Positions 1-16,216 are shown, counted from the stretch's first letter. The stretch is 62,000 nucleotides of DNA from Tubiluchus corallicola (GCA_030141605.1 JAQGDQ010000431.1:1-62000), one strand, 5' to 3'. Notes: a model not told the origin generated them from the sequence alone. Numbers and translations: made by a program.

Positions 1-360
1 TTAAAACGTAAGCTTTAAATGTTTATGCATATATATATATATATATATATATACAATATATGTATACAATAATTTAAATAAATTTTAGAGAGACAATCAA
101 AATACAGAATAAAATTGTCTATGATACAGTAAAATTTCATTTTAGTATCAAATTTATAAAAAAAAGAATTTAGCATTTTCTTTTTGTCACAAGCATTTTG
201 ACTTCAGATTGGCATTTTAACTATTTAATTTTATGTAAAAAGTTTGAATTTTGTAAAAATAGGCAGGCGAGCAAAACTTTTTCGCCTGAGTGCCCTGAAT
301 TCAATTAGTTTCGCATTTTCCACGCAAAGTAATACTGAATTGAGTTTAATTTGTAGCGAT

Positions 361-552
361 TTTCTAAACTAATGCACAATTACAAAAACTCCGCGTAAAA
401 CAACTGAAGTAACTAAACTAATGCGGCAGGCGGCTTTGCTTTAACCACATGTCACGTGACGGTTTATATACGACGCGTTGCTGTGGCACACTTAACCTCT
501 GACCTACAGCAACTGCGCGTGCGCACCACGAAAGTGCGAAAAGACATTCATT
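361..552 (-). mobile_element. MITE family A fragment inside the left arm
   Basis: Read on the minus strand, this matches the outer half of family A: a diverged terminus, a TGCGCACGCGCA palindrome, then GTAGGTCAGAGGTTAAGTG. The distal half of the element is absent. The mirror copy lies at 6198-6388, so the fragment was present before or during arm duplication. Confidence 0.75.
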
Positions 553-918
553 ATATATTTTGTTTCTTGTTTTGCATCTATTTTTTGGCCCTGATAAATT
601 ATTATTATTATTATGAATTCTGCATCTACACCCCTTCATAATCTCTTATGAATTAAAATGGATCTTCCATTGAAGCCAAAATCGTCATTATTTCTGTCAG
701 TAACGATTTAGATGTTTACGCTTTGTGAAAGTGAACACAGTAACAGGAAAGTCGACTAAAATTTCTTCAACTAAATATATACCAAAACGGGTAAACATTT
801 TGAGAGATAAAAAACTTAATTGGGTGTTACAATCGTTAACCGTGAGCACATTGAACTTTCGGATGAGCGAATTCTTTTTATCAACACAACATGGCGGAAT
901 GAGGATAAATGCCAGTGG

Positions 919-1315
919 CAGGGGGCGTATCGACACTTCACGACTCCCTAGGCTTATAGGTCTGTCCCGCCCATCTCTATTGTGAATTTATGATTCGTTA
1001 TGACTGAACAGTTTAAAGAATTGCTTGTGATGTATTAGTACTGCTATTTCTTATATTTTCATTGTTAATTACGTGTATATGAGCAGTGCTTAACTGCTTA
1101 TATGCAAGCAGGCTGGGCAACTGCTTGTTGTGTGTAGTACCTTGCACTTGTTCGTTATATGGGAGTTATATACAACCAGTCTCAGTAACTGCATGTCGTG
1201 TGTTATACAATGCTTGTTTTACATGAATATGAGCGGGTACACATTTATGTGACGCCCCTCAAACTTTGGTGCCCTAGGTTATAGCCTAGTTACCCTATTG
1301 GCTAATACGCCCCTG
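919..1315 (-). mobile_element. MITE family F (hAT-type), copy nested in left arm
   Basis: A ~397-bp element with ends of the form CAGGGGCGTAT...ATACGCCCCTG. It is flanked by the 8-bp sequences GCCAGTGG (911-918) and GCCAGTGC (1316-1323), a 7/8 match that fits an hAT target-site duplication. There is no ORF of transposase type. It is the mirror image of 5435-5830, except for a divergent patch at about 1141-1206. Confidence 0.8.
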
Positions 1316-1752
1316 GCCAGTGCAGAAAATGTTCAGTTTAGTGAATGAAAATACATTAAGGTAAAAAAAGAAGATTGTTGTAATACCTAAATGTTGTTGT
1401 GAGGACATTTCTATGGCTGTTTCTATGATCCGTTTAGAAAACAAGAATAAAGAGAAATGGGATAAAGCTAGCACATCCGTTTTGACGAACTCAAAAAATC
1501 TAACTGTAAACATGACGTAATGCAGAGCAGACATGCGCAGTGACTCCATGTTTTGTAAATAGATGGAGATTGAAGCAAACTCACGCGCTACGAGAATGTT
1601 TAAATTATTATTGACATTTTTATTTCGTTTCGCCATTTGTTTATTTTTCCGTCTGTTTCTCGTTCTATTTGTGTTCATATTTACTTTTAGTTTTAAACTA
1701 TTAGCTTTTCACTTCAAGTACGTGTATGTTTGTAAGCCAGTTTACTCTTCTT

Positions 1753-4997
<3,245 letters not shown>

Positions 4998-5434
4998 AAG
5001 AAGAGTAAACTGGCTTACAAACATACACGTACTTGAAGTGAAAAGCTAATAGTTTAAAACTAAAAGTAAATATGAACACAAATAGAACGAGAAACAGACG
5101 GAAAAATAAACAAATGGCGAAACGAAATAAAAATGTCAATAATAATTTAAACATTCTCGTAGCGCGTGAGTTTGCTTCAATCTCCATCTATTTACAAAAC
5201 ATGGAGTCACTGCGCATGTCTGCTCTGCATTACGTCATGTTTACAGTTAGATTTTTTGAGTTCGTCAAAACGGATGTGCTAGCTTTATCCCATTTCTCTT
5301 TATTCTTGTTTTCTAAACGGATCATAGAAACAGCCATAGAAATGTCCTCACAACAACATTTAGGTATTACAACAATCTTCTTTTTTTACCTTAATGTATT
5401 TTCATTCACTAAACTGAACATTTTCTGCACTGGC

Positions 5435-5830
5435 CAGGGGCGTATTAGCCAATAGGGTAACTAGGCTATAACCTAGGGCACCAAAGTTTGAGGGGCGTCA
5501 CATAAATGTGTACCCGCTCATATTCATGTAAAACAAGCATTGTATAACATACCACAGGCAGTTACAGAGACCTGTTGCTATATAAGTACCACATAACGAA
5601 CAAGTACGAGGTACTACACAACAAGCAGTTGCCCAGCCTGCTTGCATATAAGCAGTTAAGCACTGCTCATATACACGTAATTAACAATGAAAATATAAGA
5701 AATAGCAGTACTAATACATCACAAGCAATTCTTTAAACTGTTCAGTCATAACGAATCATAAATTCACAATAGAGATGGGCGGGACAGACCTATAAGCCTA
5801 GGGAGTCGTGAAGTGTCGATACGCCCCCTG
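5435..5830 (+). mobile_element. MITE family F (hAT-type), copy nested in right arm
   Basis: Starts CAGGGGCGTATTAGCC and ends ATACGCCCCCTG. The flanking 8-mers are GCACTGGC (5427-5434) and CCACTGGC (5831-5838), matching at 7 of 8. Same family as 45987-46365. Internally it has no coding capacity. Confidence 0.85.
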
Positions 5831-6197
5831 CCACTGGCATTTATCCTCATTCCGCCATGTTGTGTTGATAAAAAGAATTCGCTCATCCGAAAGTTCAATG
5901 TGCTCACGGTTAACGATTGTAACACCCAATTAAGTTTTTTATCTCTCAAAATGTTTACCCGTTTTGGTATATATTTAGTTGAAGAAATTTTAGTCGACTT
6001 TCCTGTTACTGTGTTCACTTTCACAAAGCGTAAACATCTAAATCGTTACTGACAGAAATAATGACGATTTTGGCTTCAATGGAAGATCCATTTTAATTCA
6101 TAAGAGATTATGAAGGGGTGTAGATGCAGAATTCATAATAATAATAATAATTTATCAGGGCCAAAAAATAGATGCAAAACAAGAAACAAAATATATA

Positions 6198-6388
6198 ATG
6201 AATGTCTTTTCGCACTTTCGTGGTGCGCACGCGCAGTTGCTGTAGGTCAGAGGTTAAGTGTGCCACAGCAACGCGTCGTATATAAACCGTCACGTGACAT
6301 GTGGTTAAAGCAAAGCCGCCTGCCGCATTAGTTTAGTTACTTCAGTTGTTTTACGCGGAGTTTTTGTAATTGTGCATTAGTTTAGAAA
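6198..6388 (+). mobile_element. MITE family A fragment inside the right arm
   Basis: Resembles the left half of family A: GTCTTTTCGCACTTTCG, TGCGCACGCGCA, then GTAGGTCAGAGGTTAAGTG, CAGCAACGCGTC and TGCATTAGT. It lacks the right terminus. Mirror of 361-552. Confidence 0.75.
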
Positions 6389-6691
6389 ATCGCTACAAAT
6401 TAAACTCAATTCAGTATTACTTTGCGTGGAAAATGCGAAACTAATTGAATTCAGGGCACTCAGGCGAAAAAGTTTTGCTCGCCTGCCTATTTTTACAAAA
6501 TTCAAACTTTTTACATAAAATTAAATAGTTAAAATGCCAATCTGAAGTCAAAATGCTTGTGACAAAAAGAAAATGCTAAATTCTTTTTTTTATAAATTTG
6601 ATACTAAAATGAAATTTTACTGTATCATAGACAATTTTATTCTGTATTTTGATTGTCTCTCTAAAATTTATTTAAATTATTGTATACATAT

Positions 6692-6722
<31 letters not shown>

Positions 6723-6813
6723 GCATAAACATTTAAAGCTTACGTTTTAAGATATCTATCATAGCTCCTTACAACACTGTATAATGTAATATAATTACAA
6801 GGGAACTACAATG

Positions 6814-6945
6814 TGTGGTTATTATAAAGTTGAATGTCTGTAGATATGTTACTTTACTAATATCGCATTAGCCTGTTTTACTAACATCTTTATCTTTGTA
6901 AACTGTATATTTTTATACGAAATAAACTCATAATAATAATAATAA
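6814..6945 (+). mobile_element. 5'-truncated retroelement 3' tail (LINE-like) ending in (TAA)n
   Basis: About 115 bp before the tail match the reverse complement of 53346-53466 with few differences (shared AATGTCTGTAGATATG and CTTTATCTTTGTAAACTG). Both copies end GAAATAAACTC followed by TAA repeats. A shared 3' end, variable 5' extent and a simple-repeat tail are typical of 5'-truncated non-LTR insertions. No ORF. Confidence 0.65.
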
Positions 6946-7301
6946 GCATTGAATTAAATCGTTAAAATCAGATGATATATTTTCGAAGAGTAAAAATCAT
7001 CCATTCATCGTGATAAAATAAAACTGTTTTGGCACGGATTAGCTTTTATTGGATTGAGAAGTTAGTTATTAGAGGAAGCACAAATCAATTTTTGTGCATT
7101 CGTGTCGAGTTTATAAAAGTTCATCGCCTTGAATCATATTATCTAAGCCGCCCCTAATAGACCTAAAACAATTTCCATGTTTCGGAAAATTCGTTATTTT
7201 TCGTTATCCCTGTACATATCACACAATCAAATCATTGGCGGCTTAAGGCAAACGAAAAGGGAAACTTTCTTTGTTGCGTCGCCTACGCAAGGCGTGCAAT
7301 T

Positions 7302-7947
<646 letters not shown>

Positions 7948-8285
7948 AGATTGTACAGTAAATTGTAATATTTTACTTTCAGTTCAACATTCCATTTTCT
8001 GACAGTCAACTTCGTCATGTGACGTCACAGATGTTTATATTACATCCACCTGACTTACACCACTGCAAAAACTACAGCCTACAAATTTGTGTAAGTACGA
8101 AAATAATGTTGTTCGAATCGCATGGGTGACAATTTTATGCATGTGCCTGATGGTGTAACTTCTTTCTATAAGGTGGCTCACAACAACACACTTCGTACGC
8201 TTTTCAACTTTTTGGAAAGATGCAGTACAAATGAAAAATTTGACAGTTTTGATATTCCTAACTATGACTTCATTATCATCACTAT

Positions 8286-8600
8286 AATAAGCCTTTTCTC
8301 AGTTTCGTTGTGCGCACGCGCAGTTGCTGCAGGTCAAACGTTGAGTGTACCACAGCAACGCATCTTAACTACAACCGTCACATGACATGTGAGTAAAACA
8401 AAGCCGTCTGCCACATCAGTTCAGTAAACTTCACTAGTTTTACGTGGTTTTTACTTAATTATGCATTAGTCTGTGCGTAGAGTGACTTACTTGCAGGATC
8501 TTGCTTGGCAACAAGAAAAAATGAACTAGGTAAGGTTCTAGCTAGTTGTTAAAACTGTTACTATCACAACAGCAAGGGCTGCAAGGCGTTCTCAAGCGCT
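8286..8600 (+). mobile_element. MITE family A copy, right end degraded
   Basis: Starts AATAAGCCTTTTCTCAGTT preceded by TA. It carries TGCGCACGCGCA at 8310-8321 and the internal segments TGCATTAGTCTGTGCG and AGGATCTTGCTTGG. It fades after GGGCTGCAAGGCGTT, so the right inverted terminus is missing. Confidence 0.85.
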
Positions 8601-9661
8601 ATTCTAACCAGCGTATTTTATTGAACATGTGGACTACTCCTTACATTTTTTCGATTCCTGGTATAAAACCTCGATTATGGCGACATCTATGATGGGTAGC
8701 CACTTGAAGCAGATATACTGATCGGTCTAGACTTGCTACCATTTCTTTTGAGGTATGACTCTCCGCAACTAGCTATCTCTAGCAGCCTTTGCCTGTGTTT
8801 GGATGGGTACTCGGTAGCTTTTTGCCTAATGTTAATGCTCAGCAGTCATTTTTAGTTCCAATGGCTAGAATCATGTGCTATCTTTCCACCAGTGTCCTCT
8901 CTGGTGGTATCTTGACACAGTTAGAGTCATTCCCGAGGAACCCTCAGATGATTTTCCACTAGATATCAAATATGTGGGTGGCAGGTATAATGTGAGATCA
9001 GTCACATTTTCTTGGTCCTTCGAACCGGATATATATATATTTTAAGTACAGTTGCTAGTGTAATTTTTATAATATTCCGTGTAACTTACCGTTTAAATTT
9101 TTTATAATGCTATGTATTTTTAAAACTACGGTTTATAAAAAAATTGCAGGGTTTATTTGATAGCCTTTTTATCATTAATGATAATTATTCATCATCATTA
9201 CAGCAGCACAGCAAACCTCTGACCGCATGAAAATTCATCCTGGATCTGCCATCCTGTAGCGGGAATTTTATTAGTTTTCCTGATTTGGAATTTGTTTCAA
9301 ATCATTCTGAAATGATTTTGCTGCGTAACCTTATAAAGGGGTCACCGTCGCCTACTTCGAATTCCAACATTTCGTGTTTATTCGCGACGCTCCATTTCCG
9401 AATATTAAATTTCCAGCTGATACGACGACTGAGCGCTGCTATTACTTAGAAAATTGAATCGAATAACCCAACGTTTTCTTGGGAAGGTAAAAAAACTTTC
9501 TTAGCAAAAGATAGATCACTCATGAACTGATATAAACGTGCTTGTCTGGCAATATTCGATTTACTGATGAAAACAATCTACAAAAGAAGCTTGTTTGGTT
9601 AGTAATTTTGCCGCATAAAGTCGCTGGGGAGAAAATAAGCAATTACGTCAGCTTTTGCCGC
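8601..9661. other. Unassigned interval
   Basis: No coding signal or recognised repeat was found. 9461-9494 shares a short stretch (GAATCGAATAA, then TTGGGAAGGT) with 12335-12367, suggesting an old dispersed repeat. There is a short ATATAT run near 9030. Confidence 0.5.
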
Positions 9662-11080
9662 AAGTCCTGCTCAATCATCAGCATTTACTGTGCTGGATTC
9701 TTACAAAGACACTCCACAATCATCAGCATTTACTGTGCTGCATTATTGCAAAGACACTGCACAATGATCAGCATTTACTGTGCTGCATTCTTGTAACGAC
9801 ACTGCACAATCATCACCGTTTACTGTGCTGCATTCTTGTAATGACACTGCACAATTATCACCGTTTACTGTGCTGCTTTATTGTAATGACACTGCACAAT
9901 TATCAGCATTTACTGTGCTGCTTTATTGTAAAGACACTGCACAATCATCACCGTTTACTGTGCTGCATTCTTGTAATGACACTGCACAATTATCAGCATT
10001 TACTGTGCTGCTTTATTGTAAAGACACTGCACAATCATCAGGATTTGCTGTGCTGCATTCTTGTAAAGACACTGCACAATCATCAGCATTTACTGTGCTG
10101 CATTCTTGTAAAGACACTGTACAGTCATCAGCATTTATTGTGCTGCATTATTGTAGAGACACTGCGCAATCCTCAGCATTTATTGTGCTTCATTTCTGTA
10201 AGTCCCTGCACAATTATCAGGATTTACTGAGCTTCATTCCTGCAAGTACCTGCCCTAGATATCAGCATTTACGCGCTTCACTGCACAATCATCAGCATTT
10301 ACATATTTCACTGCGCATTCATCAGTATTTACTATTGTTCATTTATGCAAAGTTGCTGCACAATCATCAGCATTTGCGTACTTTATTCCCGCAAGCACCT
10401 GCACAATCACCAGTATTTACATGCTTCACTGCACAATCATCAGCACTTACTATTGTTCATTTCTGCAAAGTCGTGGCACATTCATCAGCATTTGCGTACT
10501 TCATTCCCGCAAGTTCCTGCACAATCATCAGCATTTACACACTTCACTAGGCAATCATCAGAATTTACTCTCTTCACTAAAAAATCATCAGCATTTACAC
10601 GCTTCACGGCACAATCATCAGCATTTGCGTTCTTCATTCTCGCAAGTCCCCGCGCAATCATCAGCATTTACACGCTTCACTGCACAATCATCAGCATTTA
10701 CTATTGTTCATTTCTGCAAAGTTACTACACAATCATCAGCATTTGCCTACTTCATTCCCGCAAGTCCCTGCACAATCATCAGCATTTACACACTTCACTA
10801 GGCAATCATCGGCATTTACATGCTTCACTGCGCTATCATCAGCATTTGTACACTTCACTGCACAATCATCAGCATTTACTAATGTTTATTTCAGCACCGT
10901 AGCGGCACAATCATCAGCATTCATTATTTTGTATAGATGTTGCACAATCAATTGAATTTAACGTACTTCATTCCTAAAAAAATTAATGCACAATCATCAG
11001 CATTTCTCTGTTTCATTTCTGTACAGTCGCTGCACAATTATTTGCATTTGTCAAGCTGCATTCCTGAATGGTCACTGCAT
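9662..11080 (+). repeat. 45-bp minisatellite grading into 30-bp and longer variants
   Basis: The unit is built from CACAATCATCAGCATTTAC plus TGTGCTGCATTCTTGTA and AAGACACTG, 45 bp in the left half (about 12 copies). Right of about 10200 the units become irregular, with CACTTCACTG and TTCATTCCCGCAAG spacers and a higher-order pattern. The first part is a multiple of three, so long frames stay open, but composition and repetition argue against a protein. Confidence 0.95.
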
Positions 11081-11507
11081 AATCACCGATTCAGCTACTA
11101 AACAATCACATCACTGATTAACTTCGATGGTTGAGCACACAAAGTGACAGCACCGCTATTCCTCGCCGGTGTAAAGCAGGATCTACTCCTTTCAGTCCAC
11201 TCTACTGCATTGTCGATTAAATAATTTCATAAAAAACTATTTTCTAAAATGTATTTTTTCTCGAAAGGTGGCCAAGAAACACAAACAACCCGCTTCAGTG
11301 TGGATATGGGTAACTGTAAGCCACTGTAGGGTGAACAGAACGCCATTTGTGCGTATAAGGACGGAGCAAACCATCTCAGCGTGACAGGATAAACAAGGAT
11401 CTCCGTGTTGCTGTTAGTAGTCTAGCTGGGTGTAAGAAAGTTTTAAATTAGGGTACTGGTAGATCAGAACAGTTTCTGACATTCAATGGTCTATAGATTA
11501 TTTATAG
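11081..11507. other. Unassigned interval
   Basis: Nothing recognisable apart from two weak leftover minisatellite words at the left edge. Confidence 0.5.
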
Positions 11508-12323
11508 AATAAGCCTTTCCACAGTTTCGTTGTGCGCACGCGCAGTTGCCGCAGATCAAACGGGAACTGTACCACAGCAACGCATCTTAACTACAACCGT
11601 CGCATTATACGTGGGTAAAGCAAAGCCGTTTGCCGCACCAGTTCATTAACGTTATTTTACGTGGATTTTATTTAATTATCATTAGTCTGTGCATAGAGTG
11701 ATTTACTAGCAGGATCTTGCTTAGGAACAAGAAAAAATGAACTAGGTAAGGTTCTAGCTAGCTGTTAAAACTGTTACTATTACAATAGCATGGGCTGTTA
11801 AGCACATACACGTTTCCCTACCTATTAAATGTGGTCTTGCCCTTTTAACTGTCATCAGTCATGTGACCAGGTAGTTGGCCAGGTAGACATTACCTGACAT
11901 GCAATTCAATTGATATGATGTGAATGTTGTTGTTGATTTCTTATTGTTTTTTCTTGCAAGTTATAAGTGCCAAAACTCAGGGAGACCACATGTAAGTGTC
12001 TAATTATGTTTATTGAACTACTTTATGCTATTAGAACAATTTAGCTGTCATTTTTTTGTACAATTATAGACGATAATCACGTTAGCTAATTTCGTAATGT
12101 ACCTTTATCAAACTTATCTTTTTCATTGAAAACTTATTGCTGTAATTTATTATTACAGATAAAACGACAATTGCTGCATGTTAAACATTTGATGTTCTGG
12201 AGTTTAAATGTAGTACATGGGCTGCGAGGCGTTGTCAAGTTTTCACAAATGCGTTGCCTGGTACACTTAACCTTTGACCTTTTCACGATCATTAACAATC
12301 GCTGAGACTGTGAAAAGGCTTAT
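11508..12323 (+). mobile_element. MITE family A copy interrupted by a 418-bp insertion
   Basis: The left part (11508-11797) opens AATAAGCCTTTCCACAGTT and carries TGCGCACGCGCA. The right part (12216-12323) ends CTGTGAAAAGGCTTATT. Removing the insertion and one copy of the duplicated 9-mer CATGGGCTG restores the family A order seen in uninterrupted copies. Confidence 0.88.
11798..12215. mobile_element. 418-bp insertion with 9-bp flanking duplication
   Basis: Flanked by CATGGGCTG at 11789-11797 and 12216-12224, while other family A copies have this word once. The insert begins TTAAGCACATACACG and ends TTTAAATGTAGTA. I see no terminal inverted repeat, poly-A tail or ORF. A 9-bp (or 8-bp) duplication could come from several transposon classes. 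It is a well-defined but unclassified mobile element. Confidence 0.7.
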
Positions 12324-12555
12324 TGAATCATGTTGAATCGAATAATCCAATGTCTTTTGGGAAGGTTAGTCCACACACAAACTCCGGTTGAAATCATAAA
12401 AATTCAAACCAAATGCAAGCCGTTTAAGTAAACCGCTTCAGTAAAAACATCGTAACTTTTGGTATCTGCTTAACAATGTAAAGAAACAGCGAATAATCGT
12501 GATATCTTTGTGTAAGAAACGTCAATTAAAGCACAAGAATACACTCTTCACCAAT

Positions 12556-13207
12556 AAAGGTTAAAAGTTTGTCTTGAAAATTTGAGTCACTTTCATGCTG
12601 TCTTATTTTATACAGAGCTTGAGTTAGCAGTAACACTGTATAAAACTTGTAAATATAAAGTCCCGCGATGAAAGTTAGTCGCAGCCATTTTAATGGAAGG
12701 TCGTTTGAAACAAGTTTAGATAACATTGCGTGAAATTTGAAAAATAATCAGAGCATGCGTAGCACATATGTTACTAACTAAGCAAAAGCTTAAATTACTT
12801 TATATTGTCAGTAAGATTAAAAATACGTTTTTGGTTAGTGAGTGGTGCACCCTGGAATGTGAGCCAGCAACATTTTACCAATTGGCACGAACATATTAAA
12901 TTATTATTTCTAGTTACATAAGTCTTCCCAGCAGGTAAGCGGAATGCTAAGTAATATAGATTTGCACGGAAAGTTCTTTCAGACATAATTTAACATTGTC
13001 TTTTCTTCCCCTGATATACGTTGTGCGTATATGACGTCATGTAATGGTGACTTGAGAACAGTAATTCGGGAGATTTAAAATGAAAACAAACAAAAATTCC
13101 TTTTAACGCGAGTACGATATATGCATAAAATTGTTATAAAGTAGTATAATTTTTTAAGATGATTTTTCTGAAACCTACTTCAGATTCCCCTTTTCTTGTC
13201 CTTTAGA
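12556..13207 (-). mobile_element. MITE family E copy
   Basis: The right end reads CCCCTTTTCTTGTCCTTTAG, the reverse complement of the family E start ACAAGAAAAGGGG. Shared internal words are TGGTGCACCCTGGA, ACCAATTGG, TGACGTCATGTAATGG and GGGAGATTTAAAATG. The short ORFs within are not conserved between copies. Confidence 0.8.
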
Positions 13208-14170
13208 TTTGGTCATCACGCGATCAAGTGACATTCCTAGCTAACTCATTATATGCGCAGGTCTATTAAGAACAATTTTATGGATTCATTAACGAGCTTC
13301 GTAAACTACCTAAATTATCTTCTGCTTGCAAATGATGTTTCATATTTCCCATTTGATTCTCTCGTGACTCAGAAATGGACACGAGTCTTTGAGAGGTTCT
13401 GCTGGCTGAACTCCTGCTCTAAGAAGAGTGAGTGGGTTTCTAAGAAACGAGAGATTCCCATAAACATTTTTGTGATGTTACAATAACGCTCGCTTCACTG
13501 AATTACTTGAATCAAAAATCTATAGACTGTAAAACATCAGACGGTTACAAAGTCAATGTGCGTTATCAAACATTTCCGTGCTATTAGCTTGAATTACTTG
13601 CAAACCATTGCGGATGGAAATATCTTGGTCACGTAATAAGCACTAACTGTGCCATTCAAAGTAAGACTAGTCTTATTTACATACGGCAGTGACTGACAGC
13701 TCGTAGCTAAAATTAGGTGGGGTGCTCCTTCAGAAAATTTTCAGTCATTGTTTTAATACTGTCTAAAAACAAACAAACACAATTATGTTATTTTAACGTT
13801 GCAATTCTAACGAAAAAATATTTTTTTGCTTACTAATAGGCTAAATTGTCGCAGTTCAAGCTAGATCCATACACGGTAAGCACGTGACAATTGACAACAA
13901 ACTGTGTGAACGACAGTACTTTCTCTACCTTGGCTCAGACATGTGCGCATGCCCGCATGCGCACAACAGCCAAACACCGCATTGCTGGAGCGCACTGTCT
14001 TGGGCTGTGAAGTAAACAGTACTACTCCACGTGCTCTGAACCGTACAAGTATAAAGAAAGAAGTAAAGAAAAGACTTATTATATTGAATATTATCGATAA
14101 ATAGTGATAAATAGACTACATGTTGCATGCAACAATGGTATCAGAAAACTGCTTCGCTTAAAGTGCAATT
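13208..14170. other. Unassigned interval
   Basis: No gene found. About 13885-13935 could be read as LINE-like peptide (ERQYFLYLGSDM), too short to call. 13940-13965 contains the self-complementary GTGCGCATGC/GCATGCGCAC pair. Confidence 0.45.
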
Positions 14171-15497
14171 GCAGTGCTGCTGGCATGTGTGTAAACCTAT
14201 CTACGATTGCAGTGTTTCAGGCATGTGTGTAAACCTATCTATGATTGCAGTATTTCAGGCATGTGTGTAAACCTATCTACGATTGCAGTGTTTCAGACAT
14301 GTGTGTAAACCTGTCTGCGATTGCAGTGCTTCTGACATGTGTGTAAACCTATCTACGATTGCAGTATTTCAGGCATATGTGTAAACCTATCTACAATTGC
14401 AGTACTTCTGGCATGTGTGTAAACCTATCTACGATTGCAGTGTTTCAGACATGTGTGTAAACCTATCTACGATTGCAGTACTTCTGGCATGTGTGTAAAC
14501 CTATCTACGATTACAGTATTTCTGGCATGTGTGTAAACCTATCTACGATTGCAGTATTTCTGGCATGTGTGTAAACCTATCTACGATTGCAGTGTTTCAG
14601 GCATGTGTGTAAACCTATCTACGATTGCAGTGTTTCTGGCATGTGTGTAAACCTATCTACGATTGCAGTACTTCTGGCATGTGTGTAAGCCTATCTACGA
14701 TTACAGTGTTTCTGGCATGTGTGTAAACCTAGCTACGATTGAATATTTCTAGCATGTGTGTAAACCTATCTACGATTGCAGTGTTTCTGGCATGTGTGTA
14801 AACCTATCTACGATTGCAGTGTTTCTGGCATGTGTGTAAACCTATCTACGATTGCAGTGTTTCTGGCATGTGTGTAAGCCTATCTACGATTACAGTGTTT
14901 CTGGCATGTGTGTAAACCTAGCTACGATTGAATATTTCTAGCATGTGTGTAAACCTATCTACGATTGCGGTGTTTCTGGCATGTGTGTAAACCTATCTAC
15001 GATTGCGGTGCTTCTGGCATGTGTGTAAACCTATCTACGAATGCAGTGTTTCTGGCATGTGTGTAAACCTATCTACGATTGCAGTGTTTCTGGCATGTGT
15101 GTAAACCTAATCTACGATTGTAGTGTTTCTGGCATGTGTGTAAACCTATCTACGATTGCAGTGCTTCTGACATGTGTGTAAACCTATCTACGATTGCAGT
15201 GTTTCTGGCATGTGTGTAAACCTAGCTACGATTGAATATTTCTGGCATGTGTGTAAACCTATCTACGATTGTAGTGTTTCTGGCATGTGTGTAAACCTAA
15301 TCTACGATTGCAGTGTTTCTGGCATGTGTGTAAACCTAGCTACGATTGCAGTGTTTCTGGCATGTGTGTAAACCTAATCTACGATTGCAGTGTTTCTGGC
15401 ATGTGTGTAAACCTATCTACGATTGCAGTGCTTCTGACAGGTGTGTAAACCTATCTACGATTGCAGTGCTTCTGGCAGGTGTGTAAACCTATCTTTA
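14171..15497 (+). repeat. 38-bp minisatellite (about 34 copies)
   Basis: The unit is GCATGTGTGTAAACCTATCT followed by ACGATTGCAGTGTTTCTG. Variants carry GACATG, GTACTTC, or a shorter AGCTACGATTGAATATTTC form. The short-form units recur in the same neighbour context, showing block duplication. No coding value. Confidence 0.97.
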
Positions 15498-16090
15498 CCA
15501 CATTTTAGTCATATTCGCAGAAGATCATGTTATAACGTTCGAAATAGGTTACTACTTACAATGGCAATAGTATTATAATTGCTATTATCAACTCACATAG
15601 ACTTGTCAAATCTTACTTTTTGTGAAATGAAACGAATTATTACATAATTAGTCTTTAAGATTTATTTAGCTTTTAATTTACTAACCCTGTGTGTGTATTT
15701 ACTCTTGTAATTTTTATTTCATTGTATTTTATTTCATTTTAATACCGTATCTGTATTTTATGCTCTTAGTTACCGAAATAAAAATTAGAATTGAATTGAA
15801 TTGCAGATACACTCACGAAGGTCTTGGTTGCCATTGCCATCATTTTAAAACAGTTTATCTTGTGATGAAATTGTACGAGTGTTACACCCATTTGGGAGAA
15901 AGCGGTTCTACTGCAAATAAAGTGGTTTGTTATTAAGTTGAGGACAGAGAATGCGCAGTGGAACTGGATCACCTATGAATTTTAAAAACGTAAACAGACC
16001 CACACCGGTAGAAAAACCTGTTAAAATTCAAAACGCGCGGTCCCTAAGGACGCTTGGTAATAGGTTTACTTGTCTATATGAACGCAGTGT
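15498..16090. other. Unassigned interval
   Basis: No recognised gene. 15760-15800 has a CCGAAATAAAAATTAGAATTG-like retroelement tail feel, without a second copy to confirm it. Confidence 0.4.
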
Positions 16091-16216
16091 AATAAGATTT
16101 TTCATAGCTCCAGCGATTGATGACGATTGTACCAGACAATGCATATGTGTACACTTGACAATGCCTCACAGCCCATGCTGTTGTAATAGCAACAGTTTTA
16201 ACAGCTAGCTAGAACC
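16091..16216 (-). mobile_element. MITE family A fragment (right half)
   Basis: Starts AATAAGATTTTTCATAGC preceded by TA, then CCAGCGATTGATGACGATTG, and continues to AGCTAGCTAGAACCTT, where it is cut by an 18-bp minisatellite. Confidence 0.8.

Larger units (their letters stand above)
1..1752 (+). repeat. Left arm of a long inverted repeat (palindrome)
   Basis: This arm is the reverse complement of 4998-6750. The first 30 bases match 6721-6750 exactly. Short ORFs on the two arms translate identically at paired coordinates (sums of 6749-6750), so most of the arm is near-identical. It contains an (AT)n tract, a family A MITE fragment and a nested family F MITE. The arm starts with TTAA at base 1, so it either ends exactly at the window edge or continues upstream; this window cannot decide. 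Inward it runs into (CT)n. It could be the terminal inverted repeat of a non-autonomous element or a genomic inverted duplication. Confidence 0.9.
4998..6750 (-). repeat. Right arm of the long inverted repeat
   Basis: Reverse complement of 1-1752, ending GCTTACGTTTTAA at 6750. The next base opens unrelated sequence (a LINE-like 3' tail), so this is a real arm boundary. It contains mirror copies of the F MITE (5435-5830) and the A fragment (6198-6388). Confidence 0.9.

Noticed and set aside
9655-10902. Cys/His-rich repetitive proteins from the 45-bp array
   Set aside because: Several frames are open at once, and the frame breaks when unit length changes. No splice or start evidence.
9461-12367. 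Dispersed repeat defined by 9461-9494 and 12335-12367
   Set aside because: The shared stretch is only about 33 bp with mismatches; not enough to define an element.
13885-13935. LINE peptide similar to ...YLGSDM
   Set aside because: Only about a dozen residues, with no continuation in any frame.
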